A DNA stretch of 64,000 nt from Gemmataceae bacterium (GTDB lineage Bacteria; Planctomycetota; Planctomycetia; Gemmatales; Gemmataceae). Shown piece by piece: positions 35,743 through 44,630 of the stretch. How positions within the stretch are numbered: the stretch's first letter is position 1; every line of letters starts with the position of its first letter. The translations under genes and the position numbers were made by a program. Location: positions 1 through 64,000 of the forward strand of contig SIAQ01000010.1 in assembly GCA_009697105.1 (NCBI GenBank). The letters are read 5' to 3'. The notes below the pieces were generated by a model. It was not told the origin of the DNA and did not search any database. It saw nothing but the letters and a program-made list of their open reading frames with translations.

Positions 35743-37782
35743 TCAGTCCACGCTCTCTCTCCCCCGCCGATGCCGAAACGGATAGCTCTTCGCGATCTCC
35801 ATCACTACACGCGAAAACCTGTAGTCATCGGCGGCAACTCGCGCCGTAATCTCACGCACGGTCTTCGCGTCGTAATAGTCGAGCTTGCGGCCCAACCCAT
35901 ACGCCAGCATATGCTCGACGAAAGCTCGTGTAAACTCCAACTTTCGCGAAACCAGCACGGCTTTCAAATCCGCGATCCCTTTGAACTTCGTGCCGTCAAT
36001 CAGTTCGCCCGATGCGTCGATCGGCTGCGCTTGATCCATCTCGCGCCAACGGCCGACGGGATCGAACTTTTCGAGGGCCATCCCCAGCGGGTCAATGAGC
36101 CGATGGCACGACGCACAGTTCGGGTCGGCCCGGTGCTTCTCCATGCGTTGGCGAACGGTTAGTGCCTTCACGTCTTGCTTGTCTTCGCGCAGCACGTTAT
36201 CGACATCCGGCGGCGGCGGGGCGGGCGGCGTGCCGAGGATCGTTTCGAGCACCCATTTGCCTCGCGCCACGGGACTCGTCCGCAGCGATTGCGATGTGCC
36301 GGTCAGCATCTTGCCCATCGTCAGCACGCCGCCGCGCGTCTTGTCGGGAAACTTCACGCGATACCAGTTCGGCAACGTGTTGGGCGACGGCTTCTTGCCG
36401 GGAAAGTTCGCCAGCCCGTAATGCTGGGCGAGCGGATAGCTGATGAAGCCCCAGTCGGTGTCGATAAACTCCACGATGCTGCGATCTTCGACCATGATCG
36501 CGTCGGCGAATAGCATCACCTCCAGCGTCATCTGTTCGCTCAGGTTGTTCTGGAAGTAGCTCGCGAATTTATCAGCATCGGGATTCGCCCGCTCGAGCCG
36601 ATCGACTTGCAGCCATTGCATGAGGAACCCGTGCAACAACCCATCGCGCGAACGCCAATCGCTCATCATTCGGCGAATCTGGGCGTCGAGCATCTTCTCG
36701 TCTCGCAGTTGTCCCTTCTCCGCGAGCTTGAACAACTCCTGATCCGGCATGCTGCTCCACAGAAAGTACGACAGCCGTGCTGCTAACTCGTAGTCGTTGA
36801 GCGGCTCGACGGGGGGGGATTTTTTATCTTGCAAAATACGACGCGGAGCGTCGTGCCACAATAATAGGAAGTTCGGCGAAACCAAAATCGCCTGCAATGG
36901 CAAGCGGATCGATCTCTCGAAATTCTCGCCCTTTGCCTGGGCAAGATCGAACAGCTTCGCATAGCGCTCCGCTTCGTCGGCGTCAACAGGCCGACGAAAC
37001 GCTCGGCTCGCGAAGCTTTGCAGCAACTTCACCAGCGCCTGTCGCGGAGTCATTCCGTTCGACGGGCCTTTTTCGAGCCTGTCGACTTCTTCACGTAACG
37101 TCCAGTTGTAGCGGCCATTCTTCTCGCGGCCTTTGACCGAGTAGACATCGTCGAGCAGCACCTTGGTGACGCGCAGGTACTTCTCCATCAAGAACGACGG
37201 CAGCGACAGATTGTCGGCGATCGTGTCAAAGCCGCCATCGTTGGTGTCTTGTGGCAACATGCGAGCGACGAAATCGGTCGCATGTTCCGGCGGCGGGATC
37301 ATGCGATACAAACTGATACGCCCATCCTTGATCGGCTCGAACGATGTCTTACGCGCCGCCGGTCTGGCATTGGTCACCGCCAAATCACGCAGCGTGTTCA
37401 TGGTTTCACGGACATTCAACCGGCGCGAGGGCAATGGCCCGGGATCGGGATGCCCGTGCCACTTCGCTTGCACGAACATGTCCTCCAACGAGCCGATGAT
37501 TCGCTGCCTTTCGAGCAAAGTCGGCTGTGCGCTGGCCGACGGCGGCATCGAATGCGACCGCAGGCGATCCCAGACCTTCTTCCAGGTCGTGAGCGTTTGC
37601 TGTGATTCGAGATTCAGCGACGCTTTGGCTTTCTTCGAGTTGTGACAGGAGACGCAATACCTGCCAAGCAATGGCCGAATCGCGTCGAGATCGGCGTGGC
37701 TCTTGTCCTGAGCGCGGACCGTGCCCGTCAGCATGACGATGGCGGCGAGGGAGCGGAGTAGGTTGGCGGGCGTTGAACGCAT
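35743..37782 (-). CDS. DUF1592/DUF1588/DUF1587-class secreted cytochrome-like protein
   Basis: A 679-residue exported protein. A signal peptide (about residues 1-25) is followed by a cytochrome-like N-terminus (CVSCH, residues 43-47). DUF1587, DUF1592, DUF1588 and DUF1585 follow, with a second CxxCH (CASCHRLIDPLG) near residue 556. The start at 37782 has AAGG nine bases upstream. The frame stays open further upstream but with no signal. The family is typical of planctomycetes and is paired with DUF1552 proteins (33171-34499), probably in degradation of an extracellular polymer, although no substrate is known. Two unrelated genes separate the pair here. Confidence 0.92.
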   Translation of the reverse strand: MRSTPANLLRSLAAIVMLTGTVRAQDKSHADLDAIRPLLGRYCVSCHNSKKAKASLNLESQQTLTTWKKVWDRLRSHSMPPSASAQPTLLERQRIIGSLEDMFVQAKWHGHPDPGPLPSRRLNVRETMNTLRDLAVTNARPAARKTSFEPIKDGRISLYRMIPPPEHATDFVARMLPQDTNDGGFDTIADNLSLPSFLMEKYLRVTKVLLDDVYSVKGREKNGRYNWTLREEVDRLEKGPSNGMTPRQALVKLLQSFASRAFRRPVDADEAERYAKLFDLAQAKGENFERSIRLPLQAILVSPNFLLLWHDAPRRILQDKKSPPVEPLNDYELAARLSYFLWSSMPDQELFKLAEKGQLRDEKMLDAQIRRMMSDWRSRDGLLHGFLMQWLQVDRLERANPDADKFASYFQNNLSEQMTLEVMLFADAIMVEDRSIVEFIDTDWGFISYPLAQHYGLANFPGKKPSPNTLPNWYRVKFPDKTRGGVLTMGKMLTGTSQSLRTSPVARGKWVLETILGTPPAPPPPDVDNVLREDKQDVKALTVRQRMEKHRADPNCASCHRLIDPLGMALEKFDPVGRWREMDQAQPIDASGELIDGTKFKGIADLKAVLVSRKLEFTRAFVEHMLAYGLGRKLDYYDAKTVREITARVAADDYRFSRVVMEIAKSYPFRHRRGRESVD

Positions 37783-38929
37783 GGGGAAATACCTTAGTAT
37801 TGTAACAAAACGAGGTCGCTGCTTGATCGATTCAAACCTCCACCCAATCAATGAGCGAGATCCGCAGTCGCGAAAAAACGCACACCACATAAAATGAATA
37901 TATCAGTTTGACCTTGCCGTCGAAACGGAACCGTGTGCTCGGCGATTATCGAACATGTGGTTTTCCAGAATAAGTCTTTTTTTTCTTGCCAACCCGCCAT
38001 CGCACGTGGTAATGTCGGGAAAGTTGTCAATCCTAACGGTTCCTTCGACAACGTGGAGCCGCCTCATGTTCACCACCAATAGGAAATGGAACTGTGGATT
38101 CATATGTACTAATGGGGCGCGTAAGCAGTCGCTCATCGTAAGACCGCGAACGCCACGCCTCACCGGCGAAGGCACGTACGACCGCGTCACCACCGGCCCC
38201 GGCGCGACGATGCCCACCGATGCCGGCACTATCAACCACCTCTGGGAGTAAATCGGCTCTTCCCACAGCGGCACGTTCTCCCTGACCCAAACCGGCGACG
38301 ACCGCTATGATATTCTGGAGGCGTTCAAGCACGTCTCCGATTCCCACTCTTGCACGGCAAACTCCCCCGGGGTTCGACGTGCCGCAGCTAGCTCGGCCCT
38401 GAGCGGATGCCACGCGGCGAATCAACGGCGGCGATGAATCTCGCCGTTCGCGGACGACAACGACAATCCAATCCGCAGATGGAAGTCGCTGCCGCGAATC
38501 GAATCCCGATGCCCCGATGGTTTTCCTTTTTCCGGCATCGTATCACGGGTGGCGTTCGGTTGTCAAAGTCGGTTGTGTGAAAAAACGCGATGGCGCCGGG
38601 ATACAGCGGGCGCTATACGGGGAGATCCAATCTGCAAGTAAAAATCCGCATGCACTCCACCCTCCTCTCTCCCCCGGCCCGTTGGCCAACACCCCCTAAT
38701 AAACTGGCAAAAAGTGCAACAACTCTTGGCCCCTTGCCGCTGGCCAAGCGCCTCTGACCAGTGGTTGTTCGGCGGAACGAGAATGGTCTTATCCCGCAGT
38801 CGAACTACTCCGTCGCTTGCGTTTCCGGCTCTGCGCGACACGTGCTATTGCGTTTAATTTTGCTTGCAATGGTCGCGATAATGCAGTAGTGTCAAATCAG
38901 GTTTTCATTTCCTGGAGGCGACCGAACCG
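37783..38929. other. Long intergenic region with gene remnant and half palindrome
   Basis: This is one of the largest gene-poor gaps. Bases 38150-38440 on the plus strand read EGTYDRVTTGPGATMPTDAG and then, after a TAA at 38249-38251 in the same frame, GTFSLTQTGDDRYDILEAF. That looks like coding sequence interrupted by a stop. No start signal is present and no family is identified. A half copy of the family C palindrome (CCGTCGCTTGCGTTTCCGGC) lies at 38811-38830. The remainder shows nothing I can support. Confidence 0.45.
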
Positions 38930-41900
38930 ATGCCCCTTACCTGCTCGCACTGTTCACGCGTGAATTCGCCGAACGCTCGCTATTGTTGGTTTGACGGCGC
39001 GGCGCTCGTCGGCTCAGTCGGGCCGGTCGGCGCGGGGCAGGCGTCGTTTCCCTTGCCGTTCGTGTTCTCCACGGGCACGAAATGCCGCGATTTCGCTGAG
39101 TTCCTGGTCGGTTGCGACAAGCATTGGAACGAAGCGAAGAAGTTCCTCGAAACCGATGCTATGCAAAAGTTCTTCGGCGGCATCGGCCGCATGGACCTCG
39201 CTCAGGCGGCACAGGAGGCGGCACACTTTCCTGACGGTGATCGCGGACTCGACCAGTTCCTGAGCCGAATCCCGATCCCGAACGCGACGTCACCCCGGCT
39301 CGAAGTCACGCCAAAGCTGATCCAGCTCGGACCGTTAACGCCAGGCAAGGATGGCGCGTTTGACCTATGCCTTGAAAACACGGGTTCGCGCATCGTGTTC
39401 GGCTCAATCGCGCCGGACTGCGCTTGGCTCGCCGCCACCGATACCGGCGTGGCGAGGCACTTTCAATTTCGCGAATCAGCGACGATTTCAATCAAGATCA
39501 AGGGCCAACATCTGCACGCCAGCGCTAAGCCGTTCGAAGCCGTGATGGTCGTGGAATCGAACGCGGGCACGTTTCGGCTCAAAGTAATCGCCCAGGTTCC
39601 GATCATATTGTTCGAGGGCGGCGTGTTCACCGGCGCCCGCACGCCGCGCGATGTTGCGGAATACGCCAAGAAATATCCGAAGGAGGCGGCGAAGCTGTTC
39701 GAGGACGGCGTCGTCGGCAAATGGTACGCCGCCAATGGGTGGACCTATCCGGTGAAAGGCCCGGCCACCAGTGGGTTGGCAGCCGCGCAGCAGTTCTTTG
39801 AGGCGCTGGGCCTGAGCAAACCGCCCAAAGCTATCGTCGATGAATCGCCGATTCGATTGCGAGGCAGGCCCGGCGATACGCTCAAGCACAACGTGCAGAT
39901 TCACAGCGACGAAAAACGCCCGATCTACGCCCAGGCCAGTAGTACGGAGTCGTGGGTAGTCGTGAAGCCGGGCGTGACGCATCTGAATGTTGTCACGCTG
40001 CCGTTGGAAATCACGATCCCCGACCGCGCCGGCGTGACCGTGGATGCAACCATCACGGTGACGGCCAACGGGAACCAACAGTTCCGCGTGCCAATCGTCG
40101 TCGCTGTTGATGCGCCGATCGTCATCGCCGCGGCGAGCGTGACGTCGGCGACACCGGCGGCGGGTTCCGTTGATTGTCGTTTTTCCGAGCCGCGACCGTC
40201 AGGGAGCAGCCAACAAAGTGCCGTGCCTACAGGTCGCGGCTCGGAAAAAGTTCGTTTCGATCCGCGTCAGGTGCTCATGCACGCCGTGCCGTTGGTGCTG
40301 CTGGCATTGGTGTTGTGCGGACTGCTCGTCAAGGATTTGTTGAGCAACAATCCCCGACGGCCAGTTGCCATTGTCAAGGACGAATCGCCCGACACGAAAA
40401 CGAAACAGGACGCGCCAAAGGTCGTCGTTACCGATGAACCCGACGAAGGCACGAATCTCGCCAGCGGTCCACGCTTCAAAATCGAGGACGAACCCGAGGA
40501 ACGCATCGGGTCGGCTCGTTTACAACCGGTCAAAGTCGAGATCAAAGACGAACCCGCGGAGAACAACGGCCCCGGCCAGGCCGTTCCCATCGGCGCCGCT
40601 CCATTCGTCAATTACTTGGTCTACAATCCGCCGAAACGTTTCGGCATCACCGGCACAGCAGCGGCGGGACCGGCGGCCTTCAAGCAACTTACCTACTCGG
40701 CAAATGGCAGCACCAACACCACCGTCGTCAGCGTCAACGGGGCAACGACCGAGTTCGGCGGCTTCCAGGGCAAATGGACACGCCTCAATCTCCAACTCGA
40801 TGGCATTCCGCCGACCGCGAATGCCGTTCGTGGCACGCATTCGACCTGGCAATTCGGCACTCTCACTTACCACCAGGTCCTGGAGATCATCCCGGGCCAA
40901 CCGGTCACTGTCAATGGCGTCGCACGCCGCAACCTCGACACTGTTTTGATCCGCTGGATCATTCACAACACCGACAGTCGGCAGCACTCCGCCGGCCTGC
41001 GTCTCCAACTCGACACGCTGATCGGCGGTAACGACGGCGTGCCGTTCACCGTCCCGGGCCAAACCGGACTCGTCAGCACCTTCGCCGACTACCGCGATCC
41101 TGCCACCGTTCCCGATTTCATCCAGGCTCTCGAACGCTTCGACCTCACCAATCCCGGCACGGTCGCCCACATGACGCTCAAGCCCGGCGGCGGCATCGAA
41201 CCGGCACAACGTCTCAGCCTCACTCATTGGCCTGGCGGGTCGCTCGCCTGGAATATCCCCGTGCGCAGCCTCACGGGCGATTCCGCGGCCGTACTCTATT
41301 GGCCAGAAAAGACGCTCAAACCCGGCGAGAAACGCACCATCGGTTTTGCCTATGGTCTGGGCAACGTCTCTGCGACCGACAAGCTCGGCCTGACGCTCGG
41401 CGGTTCGTTTGAGCCAGGTCAGGCGTTCACGGCGACGGCCTACGTCGAGAGCCCGATCGTCGGCCAGACGGTGCGTCTCGAGCTGCCCGACGGCCTCAAG
41501 CGAATCGAAGGCGCCGAGACCCAGCCGGTCGCCATCCAGAATGCCGGCGGACGCAACACGAGCGTCGTCACCTGGAAGATACTCGTCGAACGCACCGGGA
41601 ATCATCGCCTGAAAGTAGTCTCCAGCACTGGATTGTCTCAATCGAAAACGATCTCCATCTCCGGCGGTGCAACGTCTGGTGGCGGTAGGCTCGCCATCGA
41701 TTTGCAGGGTTCGTTCGAGCCAGGCCAGACCTTCATCGTGTTGGGTAAAGTCACCGATCCGAGCGAGGACCAGACGCTCACGTTAAACCTTCCCGCAGGC
41801 CTGCAACTTTCAAACGGCTCGTCGACACAGCGTGTGCCCACGCCGCCCGCGGAATTGAAGTATGCGTTGGTCCAGTGGAGTGTCCGCGTAATCTCAGCAG

Positions 41901-42568
41901 GCAGGTATCCCGTGCGCGTTGTCTCTAGCACAGGTGTCACGCAGACCAAGACCATCACCATCGAGCAACCAGGCCGGGCCGATGGCGCGTTCAACATCGT
42001 GCTGACTGGCGACTTCGAGCCGGGCAAGACGTTCAACGTGTTGACCAAAGTCGTAACGCCTGTGCCTGGCCAGGCATTGACGTTGATCCTTCCCACCGGC
42101 CTGACACGCGAGGATGGCGCCGAAACGCAGACCGCCACGTCCGATGCCTCGCTCGTTTGGAAGGTGCGCGTCACGCAGGTCGGCAAGTATACCGTCGGCG
42201 TGAAATCGACGACCGGCATCACCCAACGCAAAACACTCATGATCGAACCGCCCGGCGAATCCGCTGGCCGATTCACGTTTGAACTCGTTGGCGACATCCA
42301 GCCGGGCAAAGAATTTAAGGTGAAGGCCCAGGTCGCGAAACCGGTGACTGGTCAGAAGCTGACCTTGAATCTTCCCAAGGGTTTGACGCTCGTGAATGGC
42401 GACGCCGAGCAGATGGTTCCGCGCGAGGGAACTCTCGCTACATTAACCTGGCAGGTCCGCGTCACCGGTTCGGGGCGTTTGCCCCTGCGCGTCGAATCGT
42501 CAACGGGTTTGGCACGCACGAAAACGATCTCGCTAACCGACGGGAACAGTTCGCTGTTTGGCAGGTGA
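38930..42568 (+). CDS. 1212-aa zinc-ribbon, transmembrane, Ig-repeat protein
   Basis: A large protein with an N-terminal zinc-ribbon-like stub (CSHCSRVNSPNARYCWFDG), two Ig-like domains (about residues 110-225 and 300-400), one membrane helix (about 447-467: HAVPLVLLALVLCGLLV) and an acidic linker of KDESPDTK/KIEDEPEE type. A beta-rich region (about 560-810) follows, then four tandem Ig-like repeats of about 95 residues (from about residues 819, 921, 1019 and 1113). Each repeat has SFEPGQ/DFEPGK, LPxGL and SSTGLxxxKTI. Bases 40180-40249 are a palindromic repeat translated in frame. GGAGG stands 11 bases before the start. It is likely anchored in the inner membrane with the repeats outside, or an envelope scaffold. 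Function is unknown. Confidence 0.8.
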   Translation: MPLTCSHCSRVNSPNARYCWFDGAALVGSVGPVGAGQASFPLPFVFSTGTKCRDFAEFLVGCDKHWNEAKKFLETDAMQKFFGGIGRMDLAQAAQEAAHFPDGDRGLDQFLSRIPIPNATSPRLEVTPKLIQLGPLTPGKDGAFDLCLENTGSRIVFGSIAPDCAWLAATDTGVARHFQFRESATISIKIKGQHLHASAKPFEAVMVVESNAGTFRLKVIAQVPIILFEGGVFTGARTPRDVAEYAKKYPKEAAKLFEDGVVGKWYAANGWTYPVKGPATSGLAAAQQFFEALGLSKPPKAIVDESPIRLRGRPGDTLKHNVQIHSDEKRPIYAQASSTESWVVVKPGVTHLNVVTLPLEITIPDRAGVTVDATITVTANGNQQFRVPIVVAVDAPIVIAAASVTSATPAAGSVDCRFSEPRPSGSSQQSAVPTGRGSEKVRFDPRQVLMHAVPLVLLALVLCGLLVKDLLSNNPRRPVAIVKDESPDTKTKQDAPKVVVTDEPDEGTNLASGPRFKIEDEPEERIGSARLQPVKVEIKDEPAENNGPGQAVPIGAAPFVNYLVYNPPKRFGITGTAAAGPAAFKQLTYSANGSTNTTVVSVNGATTEFGGFQGKWTRLNLQLDGIPPTANAVRGTHSTWQFGTLTYHQVLEIIPGQPVTVNGVARRNLDTVLIRWIIHNTDSRQHSAGLRLQLDTLIGGNDGVPFTVPGQTGLVSTFADYRDPATVPDFIQALERFDLTNPGTVAHMTLKPGGGIEPAQRLSLTHWPGGSLAWNIPVRSLTGDSAAVLYWPEKTLKPGEKRTIGFAYGLGNVSATDKLGLTLGGSFEPGQAFTATAYVESPIVGQTVRLELPDGLKRIEGAETQPVAIQNAGGRNTSVVTWKILVERTGNHRLKVVSSTGLSQSKTISISGGATSGGGRLAIDLQGSFEPGQTFIVLGKVTDPSEDQTLTLNLPAGLQLSNGSSTQRVPTPPAELKYALVQWSVRVISAGRYPVRVVSSTGVTQTKTITIEQPGRADGAFNIVLTGDFEPGKTFNVLTKVVTPVPGQALTLILPTGLTREDGAETQTATSDASLVWKVRVTQVGKYTVGVKSTTGITQRKTLMIEPPGESAGRFTFELVGDIQPGKEFKVKAQVAKPVTGQKLTLNLPKGLTLVNGDAEQMVPREGTLATLTWQVRVTGSGRLPLRVESSTGLARTKTISLTDGNSSLFGR
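40180..40249. repeat. Palindromic repeat (family D) inserted inside a coding sequence
   Basis: TTTTTCCGAGCCGCGACC (40180-40197) and its exact complement (40232-40249) flank a 34-base loop. An intergenic relative at 51655-51736 shares GTCGTTTTTCCGAGCCGCGACC followed by AGGGAGC. Here the repeat is translated (RFSEPRPSGSSQ...GRGSEK) just before the membrane helix of the 1212-residue protein, without breaking the frame. Confidence 0.85.
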
Positions 42569-42571
42569 ACG

Positions 42572-42634
42572 ATATATAGCCCGCCATTTATGGCGGGTTT
42601 GCAGGAGACCCGCCATAAATGGCGGGCTATATAT
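42572..42634 (+). terminator. Family E palindrome after the 1212-aa gene
   Basis: ATATATAGCCCGCCATTTATGGCGGGT (27 bases; arms 42572-42598 and 42608-42634) is perfectly self-complementary with a 9-base loop and begins 4 bases after the stop codon. Each arm also contains its own smaller hairpin (CCCGCC-ATTTAT-GGCGGG), so cruciform alternatives exist. A shorter relative (ATATAGCCCGC...) is at 61921-61950. Confidence 0.75.
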
Positions 42635-42744
42635 GGAAACGAAAATCATCCGCTGATTCTCGCCCAGCTTCCCTGGATTCGCACGCTCGTGTATACAATG
42701 ATGTAAAATAGATTCAGATCGCCTCGCCCAGGTTGAAATCGCTG

Positions 42745-42773
42745 TTGACAGTTATCCCGTCTCTCGGCATAGT
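42745..42773 (+). promoter_or_regulatory. Probable promoter of the coiled-coil membrane protein gene
   Basis: A perfect -35 box TTGACA (42745-42750) is followed by a 17-base spacer and CATAGT (42768-42773), one mismatch from TATAGT. The start codon is 108 bases further on, leaving a leader of about 100 bases. Confidence 0.5.
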
Positions 42774-42880
42774 CCCGCTTCTTCATTCCGGGAGATATTT
42801 TCCCCGAGACCACCCGTCTCGGCATCCAGACTAGGGAGCCGCACTCTGCTCGGCAAGTCGGACGAATTGGAGGTTAGAAC

Positions 42881-43759
42881 ATGAACACCATAGGCAAGAT
42901 ACTCGTTATCTTGAACTTTCTCTTTGCCGTCATCGTCGGCCTATTGATCGTTCTCACAGCCGCGACACGGAACAAACTGAAGCAGAAATACGATGAAGTC
43001 GAAATCCAGGCGAAAATCATCGTGGACGGCCACAAAACCACCAAAGAAATCGTCGGCCGAGTCGCGGGCGATAACGTCCAGGCTCAGAAAGAACTCGATA
43101 AGATCAAGCAAGACCTGGCTGACAAACAAACGGAGTTGAAAGTCTCCAAGGATCTGTTCGACCAGAAAGAACAGCAATATATCGAAACGCTCCGTATCAA
43201 GGACACGACCGTCGAAGCGATCAAGACCGCCAAGGAACGACTCACCAAGGAAATCGATTTCCTCAACGGCGTCATCAAAGAACGCGAGAATTCGATCGTC
43301 GCTCTCGAAGCCAACGTGAAAACCTTCCGCATCATTGCCCAGAACCAGGAAGCAAATTTCAAGACCGCGCAGATTCGAAACGAGAACCTGCTGGAACAAC
43401 TACGAGGCATATCCGGCAAGCTCGCGCGGTATGAAGCAGGCGTCACCGGGACCGATGCCGCTATCATTCGCAATCCGAACGCGCCGAATCCGCCCAGCGT
43501 CCTGGTCAACGGCAAGATCGAAATCGTCAGCGGCAGTGACCTCGTACAGATCAACCAGGGCACCGACCACGGCTTGGAAAAGGACCACACACTCGACATG
43601 TACCGCCTGTCGCCGGATGCGAGGTACCTCGGCATGGTCCGCATCATCGACGCCAACACGCACACCTCGGTTGGCCGCATCGTCGCCGCTGGGAATGCTG
43701 CACTCCGCTCCCAGCTGAAAGTCGGCGACCTCGTGACGAGCAAGTTGACATCGCGGTAA
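42881..43759 (+). CDS. Membrane-anchored coiled-coil protein with MreC-like C-terminal domain
   Basis: A 292-residue protein with an N-terminal membrane helix (residues 7-28) and a long charged coiled coil (about 33-185: KQKYDEVEIQAKIIVDGHK..., rich in Lys/Glu). A C-terminal beta-domain (about 205-292) contains NGKIEIVSGSDLVQINQGTDHGLEKDHTLDMYR and SVGRIVAAGNAALRSQLKVGDLV, reminiscent of the MreC or other bacterial scaffold beta-barrel end. The start at 42881 has GGAGG about seven bases upstream. The gene follows the 1212-residue gene after a hairpin and promoter, and a small membrane protein follows. Function is unknown; an envelope-organising role is an inference. Confidence 0.75.
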   Translation: MNTIGKILVILNFLFAVIVGLLIVLTAATRNKLKQKYDEVEIQAKIIVDGHKTTKEIVGRVAGDNVQAQKELDKIKQDLADKQTELKVSKDLFDQKEQQYIETLRIKDTTVEAIKTAKERLTKEIDFLNGVIKERENSIVALEANVKTFRIIAQNQEANFKTAQIRNENLLEQLRGISGKLARYEAGVTGTDAAIIRNPNAPNPPSVLVNGKIEIVSGSDLVQINQGTDHGLEKDHTLDMYRLSPDARYLGMVRIIDANTHTSVGRIVAAGNAALRSQLKVGDLVTSKLTSR

Positions 43760-43782
43760 TCGGGGTGTCGTCGATTTGTCGA

Positions 43783-43860
43783 CTTCCCTGAATTCCACTT
43801 GCGGTTTAGCGCTCACGTCGGGCAATCCGAGCGCTAAGCCGCAGGCGGAATTCAGGGAAG
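43783..43860. repeat. Family B palindrome with extended arms
   Basis: The arms (43783-43814 and 43829-43860) run to 32 bases with three mismatches: CTTCCCTGAATTCC plus ACTTGCGGTTTAGCGCTC. It lies between the coiled-coil protein gene and the next small gene on the same strand. Confidence 0.8.
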
Positions 43861-43899
43861 TTTATTAATATCGTGCCCTGAACACGTTGGGATCCAACC

Positions 43900-44307
43900 A
43901 TGGCGAAGCACAAAACAGACGGACCTGCGGACAGCTCGATGCCTGTCAATGACGCCTGGACAGGGTTGCTGGCGATTTCGCTGATCGCGCTAAGCGTTGC
44001 CACCGGCTTCCTCGCGTGGGATTGGTACCTATACGACGAAAACGCCGTCGCCAATATGAAACTCCCAAATCTAGCCGGCACCCTGCCCAAAAAGCCCGAC
44101 GCTGACGCCAAGAAGATCGTCGAAAAGAAAGTCGACGGAAAAACGGTCGAGGAAAAGAAAGTCGAAGAAAAAAAAGACGAAGCCAAGAAGGACGCGGCGA
44201 TGCGGTGGCGTGCGATTCCCTATGCTGAATTCGGTATCTTCACCGCAGCGGCACAAAGCCTGCCGGGTTACCCAACGCCAAATTCTTTACGAGCCGCGTC
44301 GATTTGA
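43900..44307 (+). CDS. Small membrane protein with KE-rich linker (135 aa)
   Basis: The product has a soluble N-terminus, one membrane helix (about residues 24-42: LAISLIALSVATGFLAWDW), an extended Lys/Glu/Asp-rich segment (about 65-95, EKKVEEKK-type) that is likely helical and charged, and a hydrophobic end. The ATG at 43900 has a weak upstream GGGA. It follows the coiled-coil membrane protein with a palindrome between, which suggests joint expression. No family is recognised. The highly charged middle could be a spacer or coiled coil. Confidence 0.6.
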   Translation: MAKHKTDGPADSSMPVNDAWTGLLAISLIALSVATGFLAWDWYLYDENAVANMKLPNLAGTLPKKPDADAKKIVEKKVDGKTVEEKKVEEKKDEAKKDAAMRWRAIPYAEFGIFTAAAQSLPGYPTPNSLRAASI

Positions 44308-44630
44308 ACTGGTACCTTAGCCCTAGCCATCGCACTTCGTCTAATGGAATGGCAATAAACTTCGGGATTCGCGGCGTTCTATTCGCAGACTTTGTCGTTG
44401 GTGTCCTGCAGGCCGATTTTTGCCCCCCGTAATTTCACTTTTCCGATAATATACTTGACCCGCATCCTCTGTCGGCTTAACATATTCTACAACTGCAATC
44501 CGCCCGGTCGATGTTTCCTCCCTCCATTTGGTTGTCCCTTTTTTTTGGACCATCGCGAAAGATCCCACTCGCATTGAGTCCGCTTCGTAAGGCGTCCGGA
44601 CTGGACGTGATCGCGAAGGAGTGAATTCCG
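44308..44630. other. Intergenic region with a weak minus-strand reading frame
   Basis: No convincing gene. On the minus strand an open frame (44341-44550) reads WREETSTGRIAVVEYVKPTE and EITGGKNRPAGHQ, which looks somewhat protein-like but has no ribosome binding site and overlaps the next gene's start. It may be a remnant. The bases before 44631 carry a GAAGGAG-type ribosome binding site for the PPC gene. Confidence 0.35.
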
